Assembly (NCBI GenBank): GCA_003991915.1
Contig: RQTK01000495.1
Location: 300,415 to 364,414 of the forward strand
Reading direction: 5' to 3'
From: Elysia chlorotica
Lineage: Eukaryota; Mollusca; Gastropoda; Plakobranchidae
DNA: 64,000 nt
Shown here one piece after another: positions 24,601-29,399 of the stretch. The notes under the pieces were generated by a model that was not told the DNA's origin, searched no databases, and worked only from the letters and a program-made list of their open reading frames with translations. The translations under genes were made by a program, and so were the position numbers. Positions within the stretch are counted from its first letter, which is position 1; every line of letters begins with the position of its first letter.

Positions 24601-27520
24601 AGTCCCAATTCATTGGTAATTTTGTTGATGTCATTTTTTTTTTGACCCATGGAAGAGCAGCACTTTAGAGGAATTTTTAGAATCATTAATCTAGACTATT
24701 AACCGCATTCATCATGTGGTGGAGCAAATATTTACTGTGTGGATACATTTTTTATGTTCTATTAAAGTAACATTTATTAAATTTTATTCTCTATTGAAAT
24801 ACAAAAGTTAGTGGCTGTTTTTAAGGATTCCTTCTCTTTTTTTTCTTTTTGTAGTGCTCAAGAATTGTTCTTATTTACAAGTCAAGTGAGACAGCTTAAA
24901 GCAAAGTCTTGTTTTATTTTTGAGTTAATTAGGCCAAATTAAAGTGATAAGTACCCATTATTGTTTTCAGCTGCTGGGCATCACAATACGGGCAGACATT
25001 CCGTTGGGGCTGGATCTTCTCTCCACCGTCTGGAAATTGTTGGTCGGAATGACCCTTGACCCCTGCCTTGACCTCTCCGAAGCAGATCCTGTAACATACA
25101 AGCACATCAAAAGAATAGAGACGGTGAGATTATTTGTGAGGCAACCAGTGTGAATAAGGGGCACTTTGCTGATACAAGAGAGCCCTGTAAAGATAGAAAA
25201 ACTACTCTATATTGACCGTTTTCATTTCCAAAAAAAAGAAATATTTCTGTTTCTAGAAATGATAAGAGTTATAATATTTTCAACCTCTTAAAGTGTTTTG
25301 GATGCTTCTTAACACTGTGTAATCAACTTTAAAAATAAAAATTCGGACTTGTGCCTGATTCACCCTGGTTGATTCACATTTCTGAACCTCAGATTCTGTA
25401 ACATGCACAGGGAAAGAATAGAAATGGTGATATACAAGCACATTAAAAAATTTAAAAAAAGATAATTTCCGTAACACACAGGCACATCAAAAGAAAAGAA
25501 ATCTTGAGATTAGTTCTTATCAACTGTATGTACATCTTAGTCTGAACTGCAGCTCAACTCAATTGTGAGGTGATATACAAGCACATAAATTTAAAAAAAA
25601 GATAATTTGAAATGATGAGATTATTTCTTATCAACTGTATGTATATTATCTTAGTCTGAACTGCAACTCAACTTAATTGTGAAATTGCCACACAAATACT
25701 TATATTGCACAAATGGATGTGTTGAACTGAGCCCACTTTGAAATTTTCTGTTATTCCTCCGTAACTGTGAGCCCACTGTTAAACCTCCCTTAGTTCCTCT
25801 GTAACTGTAAGCCCACTTTAAACCCTCCCTCAATTTCTTTTGTTTTGGTGCAGGCGGAGTCGGAGGAGGAACTGGAGAGTGTGCTTGGAGAGTCAAGCCC
25901 GAGGTTTATCTACACAACGCTCAGCGGAATGGATGTTGAGTTACTGCCAGGAGGTCACGCAACGCCTGTCTGGTAGGTTGAGGGAGAAGAGGGGGGTGGG
26001 GGGTTGGGGGTTCAATCACTGTGCTTGTGTAAATTACGCTTTTGGTTACCAGTAGAGTACTGTATACCTCTTTGACATTTTTGTTTTATTTTGTTATTCT
26101 GTATTGGCTCAAATAAAGTGCAACTTGTCTGATTTGGGGCTGGGGGGAGTTTTTATGCTTCACTCTTTTGAATTATGTTGTGGCGGTTATTTTCATGGAA
26201 ATTTTCTATAATTTGGATGTCTGCCCCTGTACCCATTTTAGTTTAGTAGTTTTTAGAATATCATGTACTGCCGGGGATTCAGAGAAAAAAACAAAAAGGG
26301 ACCGAATCCTAGAGGTGTATATCAGTGACCCTGTCGGTCACATACTCCCCCTGATCCAATGAGGTAGGGGAGTAAAATGTGGCGGCCAGAGCAGGAATAG
26401 AACTCACAATCTTCTGATTAGAAGCCGCTGGCTCGCTCTACCCTTAAACAACTAATTTTTATCAAAGAGGCCGACATAAACTTGTTAATTTTCAGCCCAT
26501 GATTTGATAATAAAACAGAACCTGAGCAATGATTAATTCTTATGTCATTTTTCATATTGACGAACTCTGTAAAATGAATTTCTCCTCGTGGGGATCAATA
26601 AATCGACCTGTGTTCCTGTATTCCTGTATTCCTGTATTTTTTTTATCATGCTCATATATAGAGAGATCCATCCCTCCTCTTCTCCTTCCTCCCCCCTGCC
26701 CCTTCTCAGCTGGAGCAACCGACACGCCTACATCGAGGCCATCAAGAAGCTGAGGCTGCGTGAGCTGGCAAACCCGTACCGAGTGGCTGCCATGACGACG
26801 GGTCTGGCAAGTCTCATGCCGATCCAGACGCTGGCGCTGCTCACACCGCAGGACATGGAGGTCCGAACCAGCGGCCGGCCTCACATCAGTCTGGACTTCC
26901 TCAAGGTGAGTGGAGTTGGGGGGGTTACATTGTCCAGACTCTCTGAAATGATTTGAGCGTGTTGGGGGTATTGATGACTGGCCCTGCAGTTATTGAGCCA
27001 GCCTATAATCATTGTGTGTGCACAACGTTTTTCGTACAGGTGTTGTATTGAGATTACACGCAAGATTTAGAAGCCAATAGCATCAAATTTGGTATCAACC
27101 AAATCAGATAGCTTTGCTCTTCATAAAAATATTACGTTGGAACCTATAGCTTTGCAGATATCTAAATTATATTATTTAGCGACTACCCTCTTTAAGTAGT
27201 ATTTTCTGTTATTTCCCCTATATTTTTTTACTGCAAAGTTATTAAAGAAGGATATTAAAGTCAGTCTGATTCAAACCATGTCTAGTAAACAATAATACTA
27301 CATATAAATTCACTAAAACTTCGCGACATTGCACACACTATCTATACCTGAGCCATCAGGAGGTGCAATCTTCATTGGGTACGGGGGCACATGCGCGGAA
27401 TCGGGTCCACCCTCCTGGCAGGGGCACGTCTGGGGAATCCTCTCCTGGTTGCAGGCAAACTTGATGAACTTGGCCAGCTCCTCCTGGCTGAAGGACTCCA
27501 GCGCCAGCCAGAAGTACTCG

Positions 27521-27581
<61 letters not shown>

Positions 27582-27582
27582 C

Positions 27583-27621
<39 letters not shown>

Positions 27622-28418
27622 TACTACTACTACTGCTGCTGCTACATACTATAACTGATGATGATGATGATGATGATGAAGTAATACAGTAAGCAAGCGC
27701 CTCTATTGTTTATGTTTAACCCTGTCTCAGCGATCACATCATACAGACAAAGATCAGTAGAGACAAAATCATTAAAATAAATTTTATCTGATCGAGAGCT
27801 CTTTTAAGCGGGTACCTTCGGATTGGGAGCCTAATGCTCTCCAGCACTTGTGCCTGCTTGCACCTCTTGATTCATCCACTTTGGTATATTGTTTTTTTTA
27901 ATTTAAGATGTAAACTTTTCTCATTAAGCTGCACACATGTTGTGTGTATTGATATGCTCTTGTGATAACACTTTTTGTATTTATCTGCACACCTTCCATT
28001 TCAAAATAATGAAAATCAAAGCTTTGACTTTTTATAAATTTTTGGAAATTCCCCAAAAGTAGTGTGCACACAAGGAATTGATGTTAAATCTCGTGACATG
28101 AAAAGGTTAAACTTCCTCTTACTAGATTTTCTGACATTAAATTTTGTGTGTGCTTTTAGAAATTCCCCAAATATAGTGTGCACGCAAGGAATAGGTGTTA
28201 AATCTGGCAATGTGAAAATGTTAAACTTTTCCTTACTAGGTATTCTGACAGTTAAATTTTGTGTGTGTTTGCCCCTCCCAGGTCCACCTGACGGTCGCCA
28301 CATCCGAGTGGAGACATGCATGTTCATGGTGAAGCTGCCGCAGTACTCGAGTCTGGAGGTCATGGCCAGTCGACTGCGCTACGCCATCAACTGCCGGGAG
28401 GATCCACTCAGTGGATGA
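1551..28418 (+). CDS. HECTD4: HECTD4-like E3 ubiquitin ligase, 3' part (29 exons)
   Basis: This is the C-terminal part (about 2,480 codons) of a giant HECT E3 ubiquitin ligase; the vertebrate family member is about 4,000 aa or more, so the 5' end is missing from the window. Exons read by eye with GT/AG borders and matching phases: 1551-1823, 2658-2861, 3243-3531, (gap)4974-5059, 5521-5682, 6301-6449, 7391-7536, 8353-8447, 9103-9409, 9921-10199, 10704-11020, 11400-11560, 12357-12510, 12994-13293, 14098-14228, 15129-17615, 18245-18346, 18821-18941, 19260-19393, 20684-20874, 21873-22042, 22830-22929, 23521-23673, 24116-24288, 24971-25123, 25854-25972, 26710-26905, an inverted exon at 27348-27519, and 28282-28418. 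An SPRY region comes early and a HECT domain ends the protein, with catalytic Cys in the motif VETCMF and the C-terminus REDPLSG. No stop breaks the joined frame apart from the inverted exon. The ligase should transfer ubiquitin from its own cysteine to substrates that are unknown here. The family call rests on remembered similarity. Confidence 0.88.
2365..2615 (+). mobile_element. tRNA-derived SINE with 14-bp target-site duplication
   Basis: A full-length copy of the commonest SINE in the window, about 250 bases. It has a tRNA-like head (A-box-like GGGGTAGAACATTGG, B-box-like GGTTTGAGCC), a central body with TGGTTGGGTCGGTGTCAG and GACAGAAGTCGTGGTATCCC, and a tail GATGTTGGACGTTAAACC followed by CAACTCAACA. 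The direct repeat TCTCTGTTGTCAAG at 2351-2364 and 2616-2629 flanks it, as expected for LINE-mediated target-primed insertion. Confidence 0.85.
3532..3800 (+). repeat. Tandem repeat, about 60-66 bp, four copies
   Basis: It begins directly after the donor of the exon ending at 3531. Each unit reads roughly GAGTTGGTTGCTTAATAAAT, then a segment with TTTCACCCCTGGTCATGCTG. The GTTGGTTG of the donor resembles the unit start, so the array seems to have grown from the donor side of the exon, possibly together with the adjoining reverse SINE tail. Confidence 0.8.
3800..3965 (-). mobile_element. SINE tail and body, reverse orientation
   Basis: It reads as the reverse complement of the SINE body and tail: GCTTAACGTCCAACGTCAGC, then a CTGCCACACAGAGACAG stretch and CCTGTCTCAGCC. 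The tRNA-like head is missing or decayed. Confidence 0.7.
3966..4973. other. Intron with poly-C tract and 25-N gap
   Basis: AT-rich intronic sequence with no recognisable gene. It ends in a long C run (about 4903-4934) and a 25-base N gap at 4949-4973. The gap hides the acceptor and 5' end of the next HECTD4-like exon. Confidence 0.7.
4974..5059 (+). CDS. HECTD4: HECTD4-like exon, 5' end lost in gap
   Basis: Codons from 4976 read ESHCHRLRMLYRDCAKPP and on to ADIRP, then a strong donor CCG|GTGAGT. The exon is partial because its acceptor and first bases lie in the N gap. The frame joins in phase 0 to the exon at 5521. The preceding exon ends in phase 1, so the hidden part must supply 3n+2 bases before 4976. 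Confidence 0.75.
5521..9409 (+). CDS. HECTD4: HECTD4-like SPRY-region exons
   Basis: Exons 5521-5682, 6301-6449, 7391-7536, 8353-8447 and 9103-9409 encode an SPRY/B30.2-type fold. Visible family features are APSFYWELEV, a glycine-rich turn near ESGAVVSFGF, then DVAGIGWERCGE, GQVYFTYNGQRL and ALYPVVHIQKK. SPRY modules bind partner proteins, so this region probably recruits substrates or scaffolds to the ligase. The last of these exons continues into an acidic Ser/Asp-rich linker. Phases 2, 1 and 0 match at each border. The intron before 9103 (8640-9095) is a long pyrimidine tract of CTATTCTCTCTTG-like units. Confidence 0.85.
5683..6300. other. Intron with duplicated acceptor segment
   Basis: AT-rich intron. 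The segment GTCTGTAACTATTAATG ... TGTAATCAATGTTAGC ... CTTTCCAG at about 6013-6060 is repeated at about 6223-6300, where the CTTCCAG is the real acceptor. See findings. Confidence 0.65.
7020..7375 (+). repeat. Dispersed repeat, two tandem copies
   Basis: Two related segments contain GAGTCACCTTTGCTAC or its variant, TGTACTGTATTAACT and a GTGCTGTAAATACAAACTC tail. A related copy is found at about 8060-8300, and its tail (GACGTGCCGTAAATAAAAACTC-like) recurs near 56300 and 62730. It is probably a second, older SINE-like family. Confidence 0.6.
7588..7715 (+). mobile_element. Diverged SINE
   Basis: A tRNA-like head (GGGGGTAGAGCATTGGTCTG and TGGTTTGAGTCTC) is followed by a weak body match (GGGGTCGGTCAATATAATG, then GCCACATAAA). 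No clear tail or target-site duplication was seen. Confidence 0.6.
8060..8300 (+). repeat. Dispersed repeat, same family as 7020-7375
   Basis: Shares AAAGGAGTCACCTTTGCTAC, the ATTAACTGTC segment and the CTGACGTGCCGT tail with the copies at 7020-7375. It lies in the intron just before the exon at 8353. Confidence 0.6.
9410..9920. other. Intron, nothing recognised
   Basis: AT-rich intron between the exons ending at 9409 and starting at 9921. No repeat family or coding segment was recognised. Confidence 0.5.
9921..13293 (+). CDS. HECTD4: HECTD4-like middle exons
   Basis: Five exons, 9921-10199, 10704-11020, 11400-11560, 12357-12510 and 12994-13293. They read through EYSIDASQSYKLLPSFDNF, GMTDIARQTVEFLYEENGG, LTGTVLDVDT|ANELVQVETY, MDTSNIFIHR|ELLSIESAL and ELDLENIQLLSEHLLSAP. 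Phases are 1, 1, 0, 2, 0 and 0 at successive borders. The predicted structure is mostly helical and no catalytic motif was seen. The last exon contains an exact-length 36-base internal duplication, described separately. The exon at 12994 is read in frame from its acceptor; the longer open frame nearby starting at 12998 is a shadow. Confidence 0.83.
10400..10703 (+). repeat. Degenerate repeats of the 10704 exon junction
   Basis: The true junction is TTTCTCCACCAG|GAATGACGGACATAGC. Decayed versions are CCTCCACGAATGACAAAC (10613-), TTTCTCTAG|GCATGACAAC (10663-) and AAGACAGACATAGCTCTACC (about 10550-). A longer period is visible in TAGAGTGTCTAAGGTG (about 10423) and TAGAGTGTCTATGATG (about 10575). 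Confidence 0.7.
11150..11399 (+). repeat. Repeated junction of the 11400 exon
   Basis: The segment TGTGTCTCTGGGTGTCCATG then CTAACGAGCTGCTG (11285-11318) copies the real junction TGTGTCTCTCTGTGTACAG|GCCAACGAGCTGGTG, 96 bases downstream. The decoy AG has become AT. Units with GTACCCTTAGTCTGGGGTC repeat three times in the same intron. Confidence 0.75.
11572..11815 (+). mobile_element. tRNA-derived SINE, near full length
   Basis: It has the head GCGGTGGCCCAGGGGTAGAA, a B-box-like GGTCCGGGTTTGAGCC, the TGGTTGGGTCGGTGTCAG body and the CAACTCAACTCAACTCAAC tail. It starts only about ten bases after the donor of the exon ending at 11560. No clear target-site duplication was seen. Confidence 0.85.
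11840..12290 (+). repeat. Minisatellite, about 40-bp unit, about 10 copies
   Basis: Tandem units of GTAATGTTGGGGTTTCATTT, then TTGGTATATAAGATATCACT. The last units carry an insertion with GTCAAGTGCA. It is intronic, upstream of the exon at 12357, and does not obviously contain exon sequence. Confidence 0.92.
13159..13230 (+). repeat. 36-bp in-frame tandem duplication inside exon
   Basis: Two adjacent 36-base units (13159-13194 and 13195-13230) encode RLKRQLATAIAQ and RLKRQLATAIAR. They differ at only a few bases, so the duplication is young and keeps the reading frame. Confidence 0.93.
13330..13740 (+). repeat. Degenerate minisatellite in intron
   Basis: Irregular units of about 40-55 bases, TTTGTGACCAGTGACTGATG followed by a T run, recur about eight times. 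They decay to GGACCTGTGACTGATCCTC at the downstream end. No exon sequence was recognised in them. Confidence 0.75.
14098..17615 (+). CDS. HECTD4: HECTD4-like exons including the large 2.5-kb exon
   Basis: Exon 14098-14228 ends AAA GA|GTGAGT (phase 2). The large exon 15129-17615 is entered at GTACAG|GGCTCC, giving EAPWARISTYTGKRIRKSG and on without a stop for 829 codons. This frame begins well upstream of the first internal ATG at 15301. The protein shows serine-rich linkers (15480-15560, 16370-16430), a basic stretch (GKKKKLKPKKER) that could act as a nuclear signal, and conserved-looking blocks such as PPVFRHMVEFLCGYLW and RIVIVTGIPSYLEREVVERS. It ends YGIVKSRDKDG at a GG|GTGAGT donor. Confidence 0.87.
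14360..14575 (+). repeat. Direct tandem duplication, about 105 bp
   Basis: Two copies of GCATAAAGCTGTATTTTAGC through ACTCAACATAATAATGG sit side by side in the intron 14229-15128. They are almost identical apart from a short insertion in the first copy, so the event is recent. The remainder of that intron is AT-rich and unremarkable. Confidence 0.92.
17660..17850 (+). repeat. Dispersed repeat shared with 27930-28235
   Basis: About 190 bases with TGTGTGAATTGATATGCGCT, then ATAGTGTGCACGAAAGGAAT and TGTGAAAAGGTTAA. The same order of blocks is found at 27930-28110. The family is unknown. Confidence 0.7.
18245..22929 (+). CDS. HECTD4: HECTD4-like exons before the HECT domain
   Basis: Exons 18245-18346, 18821-18941, 19260-19393, 20684-20874, 21873-22042 and 22830-22929. 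The first two encode a Lys/Glu/Asp-rich linker. The others are compact and helical: LLTLNAFIKYCEDLIGQD, ERCWCPDTTAAAQMMGEW, VESVRLRF-like PIESVRLRFAFLQQLNNYLE and INFFNRVLNASAKRKPDQ. Phases are 2, 2, 0, 2, 1, 0 and 1 at successive borders. These sequences precede the catalytic domain and are probably structural or autoregulatory; no known catalytic motif was seen. Confidence 0.84.
19513..19761 (+). mobile_element. SINE with second head type
   Basis: The head is AAGTGGTAGAGCATTGG with a B-box-like GTTTGAATCCCACGATC, different from the copies at 2365 and 11572. The body and the CAACTCAACTC tail are shared. Direct repeats TCTGCCAGGG at 19503-19512 and 19762-19771 flank it. Confidence 0.8.
20385..20683 (+). 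repeat. Partial duplicate of the 20684 exon and its intron
   Basis: The segment TTCAG|GTGTTATAGTGG to CAGATAATGGGAGAGTGGAC (20393-20450) copies the acceptor and first 50-odd bases of the real exon, which contains CAGATGATGGGAGAGTGGAC. The unit is 286 bases. Intron blocks also repeat, for example TTTGATCCTCAGACATA at about 20310 and 20590. A GA microsatellite at 20455-20490 separates the copies. Confidence 0.85.
20880..21534 (-). repeat. Tandem array of reverse SINE tails
   Basis: About six units of roughly 90-115 bases, each TTGTTTGTTTAGCGTCCAGT, then ACACAATATAGGTAATATTG and a TCTGACAATTTTAAGTGC segment. They are reverse complements of the SINE tail and body, and the last unit runs on into the GACAGTGTGGTGATACC body. 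The array begins six bases after the donor of the exon ending at 20874. Confidence 0.85.
21550..21799 (+). mobile_element. tRNA-derived SINE with 15-bp target-site duplication
   Basis: A full-length copy with head GGCGTGATGGCCCGGGGGTA, the usual body and a CAACTCAACTCAG end. The direct repeat CTCTGCTCTTCCAGG flanks it at 21535-21549 and 21800-21814. The duplicated target includes an acceptor-like TTCCAG|G. Confidence 0.88.
22330..22535 (+). mobile_element. Diverged SINE with GATTCACCCTGG head
   Basis: The body block GTGTAACCGGCTGAAACAGA and the tail with GTTAATGTTGAATGTAAAG match the SINE, but the head is GTGCCTGATTCACCCTGG. That head also appears alone near 285, 25350 and 42885. Confidence 0.6.
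22930..23520. other. Intron, nothing recognised
   Basis: AT-rich intron with a short TTA/TTG triplet run near 23276-23310. No exon-like sequence or known repeat was recognised. Confidence 0.5.
23521..26905 (+). CDS. HECTD4: HECTD4-like HECT-domain N-lobe exons
   Basis: Exons 23521-23673, 24116-24288, 24971-25123, 25854-25972 and 26710-26905 encode the start of the HECT domain. They carry the expected blocks GSFRHYLWQVAKELQSS, LLGITIRADIPLGLDLL and VWKLLVGMTLDP, then IEAIKKLRLREL and RPHISLDFLK. In the HECT fold this N-lobe binds the E2. Phases are 1, 1, 0, 0, 2 and 0. Introns 23674-24115 and 24289-24970 contain nothing recognisable. Intron 25973-26709 holds a reverse SINE. Confidence 0.88.
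25380..25640 (+). repeat. Repeated donor segment of the exon ending at 25123
   Basis: GATTCTGTAACATGCACAGG ... AATAGAAATG|GTGATA (25391-25431) and CCGTAACACACAGGCACATC ... AATCTTGAGATTA (25468-25512) resemble the real exon end GATCCTGTAACATACAAGCA ... GAGACG|GTGAGATTA. The first decoy keeps its GT; the second has lost it. Blocks AGATAATTT and TTATCAACTGTATGTA also repeat. Confidence 0.75.
25710..25853 (+). repeat. Short tandem repeat before the 25854 acceptor
   Basis: Three units of about 50 bases with GAGCCCACTTTGAAATTT, CCTCCGTAACTGTGAGCCC and CCTCTGTAACTGTAAGCCC. They contain acceptor-like pyrimidine stretches (CCTCCCTTAG). Confidence 0.7.
26280..26450 (-). mobile_element. Diverged SINE, reverse orientation
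   Basis: Read on the minus strand it shows a tRNA-like head (GGGTAGAGCGAGCCAGCGGC with TGTGAGTTCTATTCCTG) and then a different body. It is probably an older SINE subfamily. Confidence 0.55.
27348..27519 (-). CDS. HECTD4: Inverted penultimate HECT exon of the HECTD4-like gene
   Basis: On the minus strand this segment reads EYFWLALESFSQEELAKFIK, then FACNQERIPQTCPCQEGGPD and SAHVPPYPMKIAPPDGS, an unmistakable HECT C-terminal section of this family. Its donor (CTCAG|GTATAG on the minus strand) leaves phase 1, exactly what the last exon at 28282 needs, giving PPDGS-G-PPDGRHIRVE. No plus-strand copy was found between 26905 and 28282. The 5' side runs straight into a triplet microsatellite, and the roughly 15-20 residues normally between LDFLK and EYFW are missing. 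The gene as assembled is therefore broken here. It could be a misassembly or a true micro-inversion. Confidence 0.9.
27520..27680 (+). repeat. Triplet microsatellite (ACT)n and (GAT)n
   Basis: About 120 bases of CTA/ACT repeats with small interruptions, then a short GCT run and a GAT run (27655-27679). It abuts the inverted HECT exon. Confidence 0.97.
27715..27885 (-). mobile_element. SINE, reverse orientation
   Basis: On the minus strand it has GGCACAAGTGCTGGAGAGCA, a B-box-like region near AATCCGAAGGTACCC, and a body ending CGCTGAGACAGGGTT. The tail is missing. Confidence 0.6.
27930..28235 (+). repeat. Dispersed repeat with internal tandem copy
   Basis: It matches the element at 17660-17850 (TGTGTGTATTGATATGCTCT, then AGTGTGCACACAAGGAATTG). 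The end portion, AATTCCCCAAA ... GTGTGCACGCAAGGAATAGG, is repeated once more at about 28155-28225. Confidence 0.75.
28282..28418 (+). CDS. HECTD4: HECTD4-like last exon with HECT catalytic cysteine
   Basis: The acceptor CCCCTCCCAG|GTCCAC is followed by RHIRVETCMFMVKLPQYSS and the terminal REDPLSG before TGA. In HECT ligases the cysteine of the TC motif ahead of LPxYSS forms the ubiquitin thioester. Here that residue is the Cys of VETCMF. The exon needs one base of carried codon, which the inverted exon supplies. Confidence 0.92.
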
Positions 28419-28449
28419 ATAGCCTCCCTCTCTATCTATCTTTCTCTCG

Positions 28450-29180
28450 CAAAGCAACTTGAGAGATACCATTATTAAGGGAAAAACATCATTAGGATCT
28501 GCTCAGTTGGTGACATCCTCTCTCTCTCTCTCTCATAGAGCAACTTGAGAGATATCATTATATAGGGCAAAAACATCTTTAGGATCTGCTTAGTTGGTGA
28601 ACACCCTCTCTCTCGTAAAGCAACTTGAGAGATACCATTATAAAGGAAAAAACATCATTAGGATCTGCTCAGTGGGCGCATACCCTCTCTCTTTCATAGA
28701 GCAACTTGAGAGATACCATTATTAAGGAAAAAAAACATCATTAGGATCTGCTCAGTTGGTGAACATCCTCTCACACAGAGTAACTTGAGAGATACCATTA
28801 TAAAGGAAAAAACATCATTAGGATCTGCTCAGTTGGTGAACGTCCTCTCACACATAGAGCAACTTGAGAGATACCATTATAAAGGAAAAAAAACATCATT
28901 AGGATCTGCTCAGTTGGTGAACATCCTCTCTCTCATAGAGCAACTTGAGAGATACCATTATAAAGGGAAAAACATCATTAGGTTTTGCTCAGTGGGTGCA
29001 TACTCTCTCTGTCTTATAGAGCAACTTGAGAGATACCATTATAAAGGGAAAAACATCATTAGGATTTGCTTAGTTGGTGAACACCCTCTCTCTCATAAAG
29101 CAACTTGAGAGATACCATTATAAAGGGAAAAAACATCAAACTACAGAAGGGATCTTCTAAATATGTGAAGACCATCTCTC
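28450..29180 (+). repeat. 81-bp tandem array in the HECTD4-like 3' UTR
   Basis: About nine or ten units of roughly 77-81 bases begin about 35 bases after the stop codon. Each contains AGCAACTTGAGAGATACCAT, then AACATCATTAGGATCTGCTC and a CT-rich spacer. Decayed units continue to about 29400. Because 81 is a multiple of three, a 107-codon open frame arises by chance at 28785-29108. Confidence 0.93.
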
Positions 29181-29399
29181 TCACAGAGCCACTTGAGAGA
29201 TACCATCATCAAGGAGGAGAAAAAAACATATTGAGGATCCGCTCGGTGGGCAAAGAGCCAAATAAATGAGGGAGACCTGCACCAACTTGAGAGACACCAT
29301 TCTAAAGGGGGAAAAATCAAACTGCACAATGGGTGAACACCTTCTGACAGTGATCGACTAAGGAGATACCATTTTAACGGGAGAATAAAAAAAAACATC

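Noticed and set aside
27329-27658. Plus-strand open frames of 109 and 87 codons with Tyr/Thr runs
   Set aside because: They are the antisense of the inverted HECT exon plus translated triplet repeat.
28785-29108. 107-codon frame with a repeated 27-residue unit
   Set aside because: It arises because the 3' UTR repeat unit is 81 bases; it contains no family signal and follows the stop codon.
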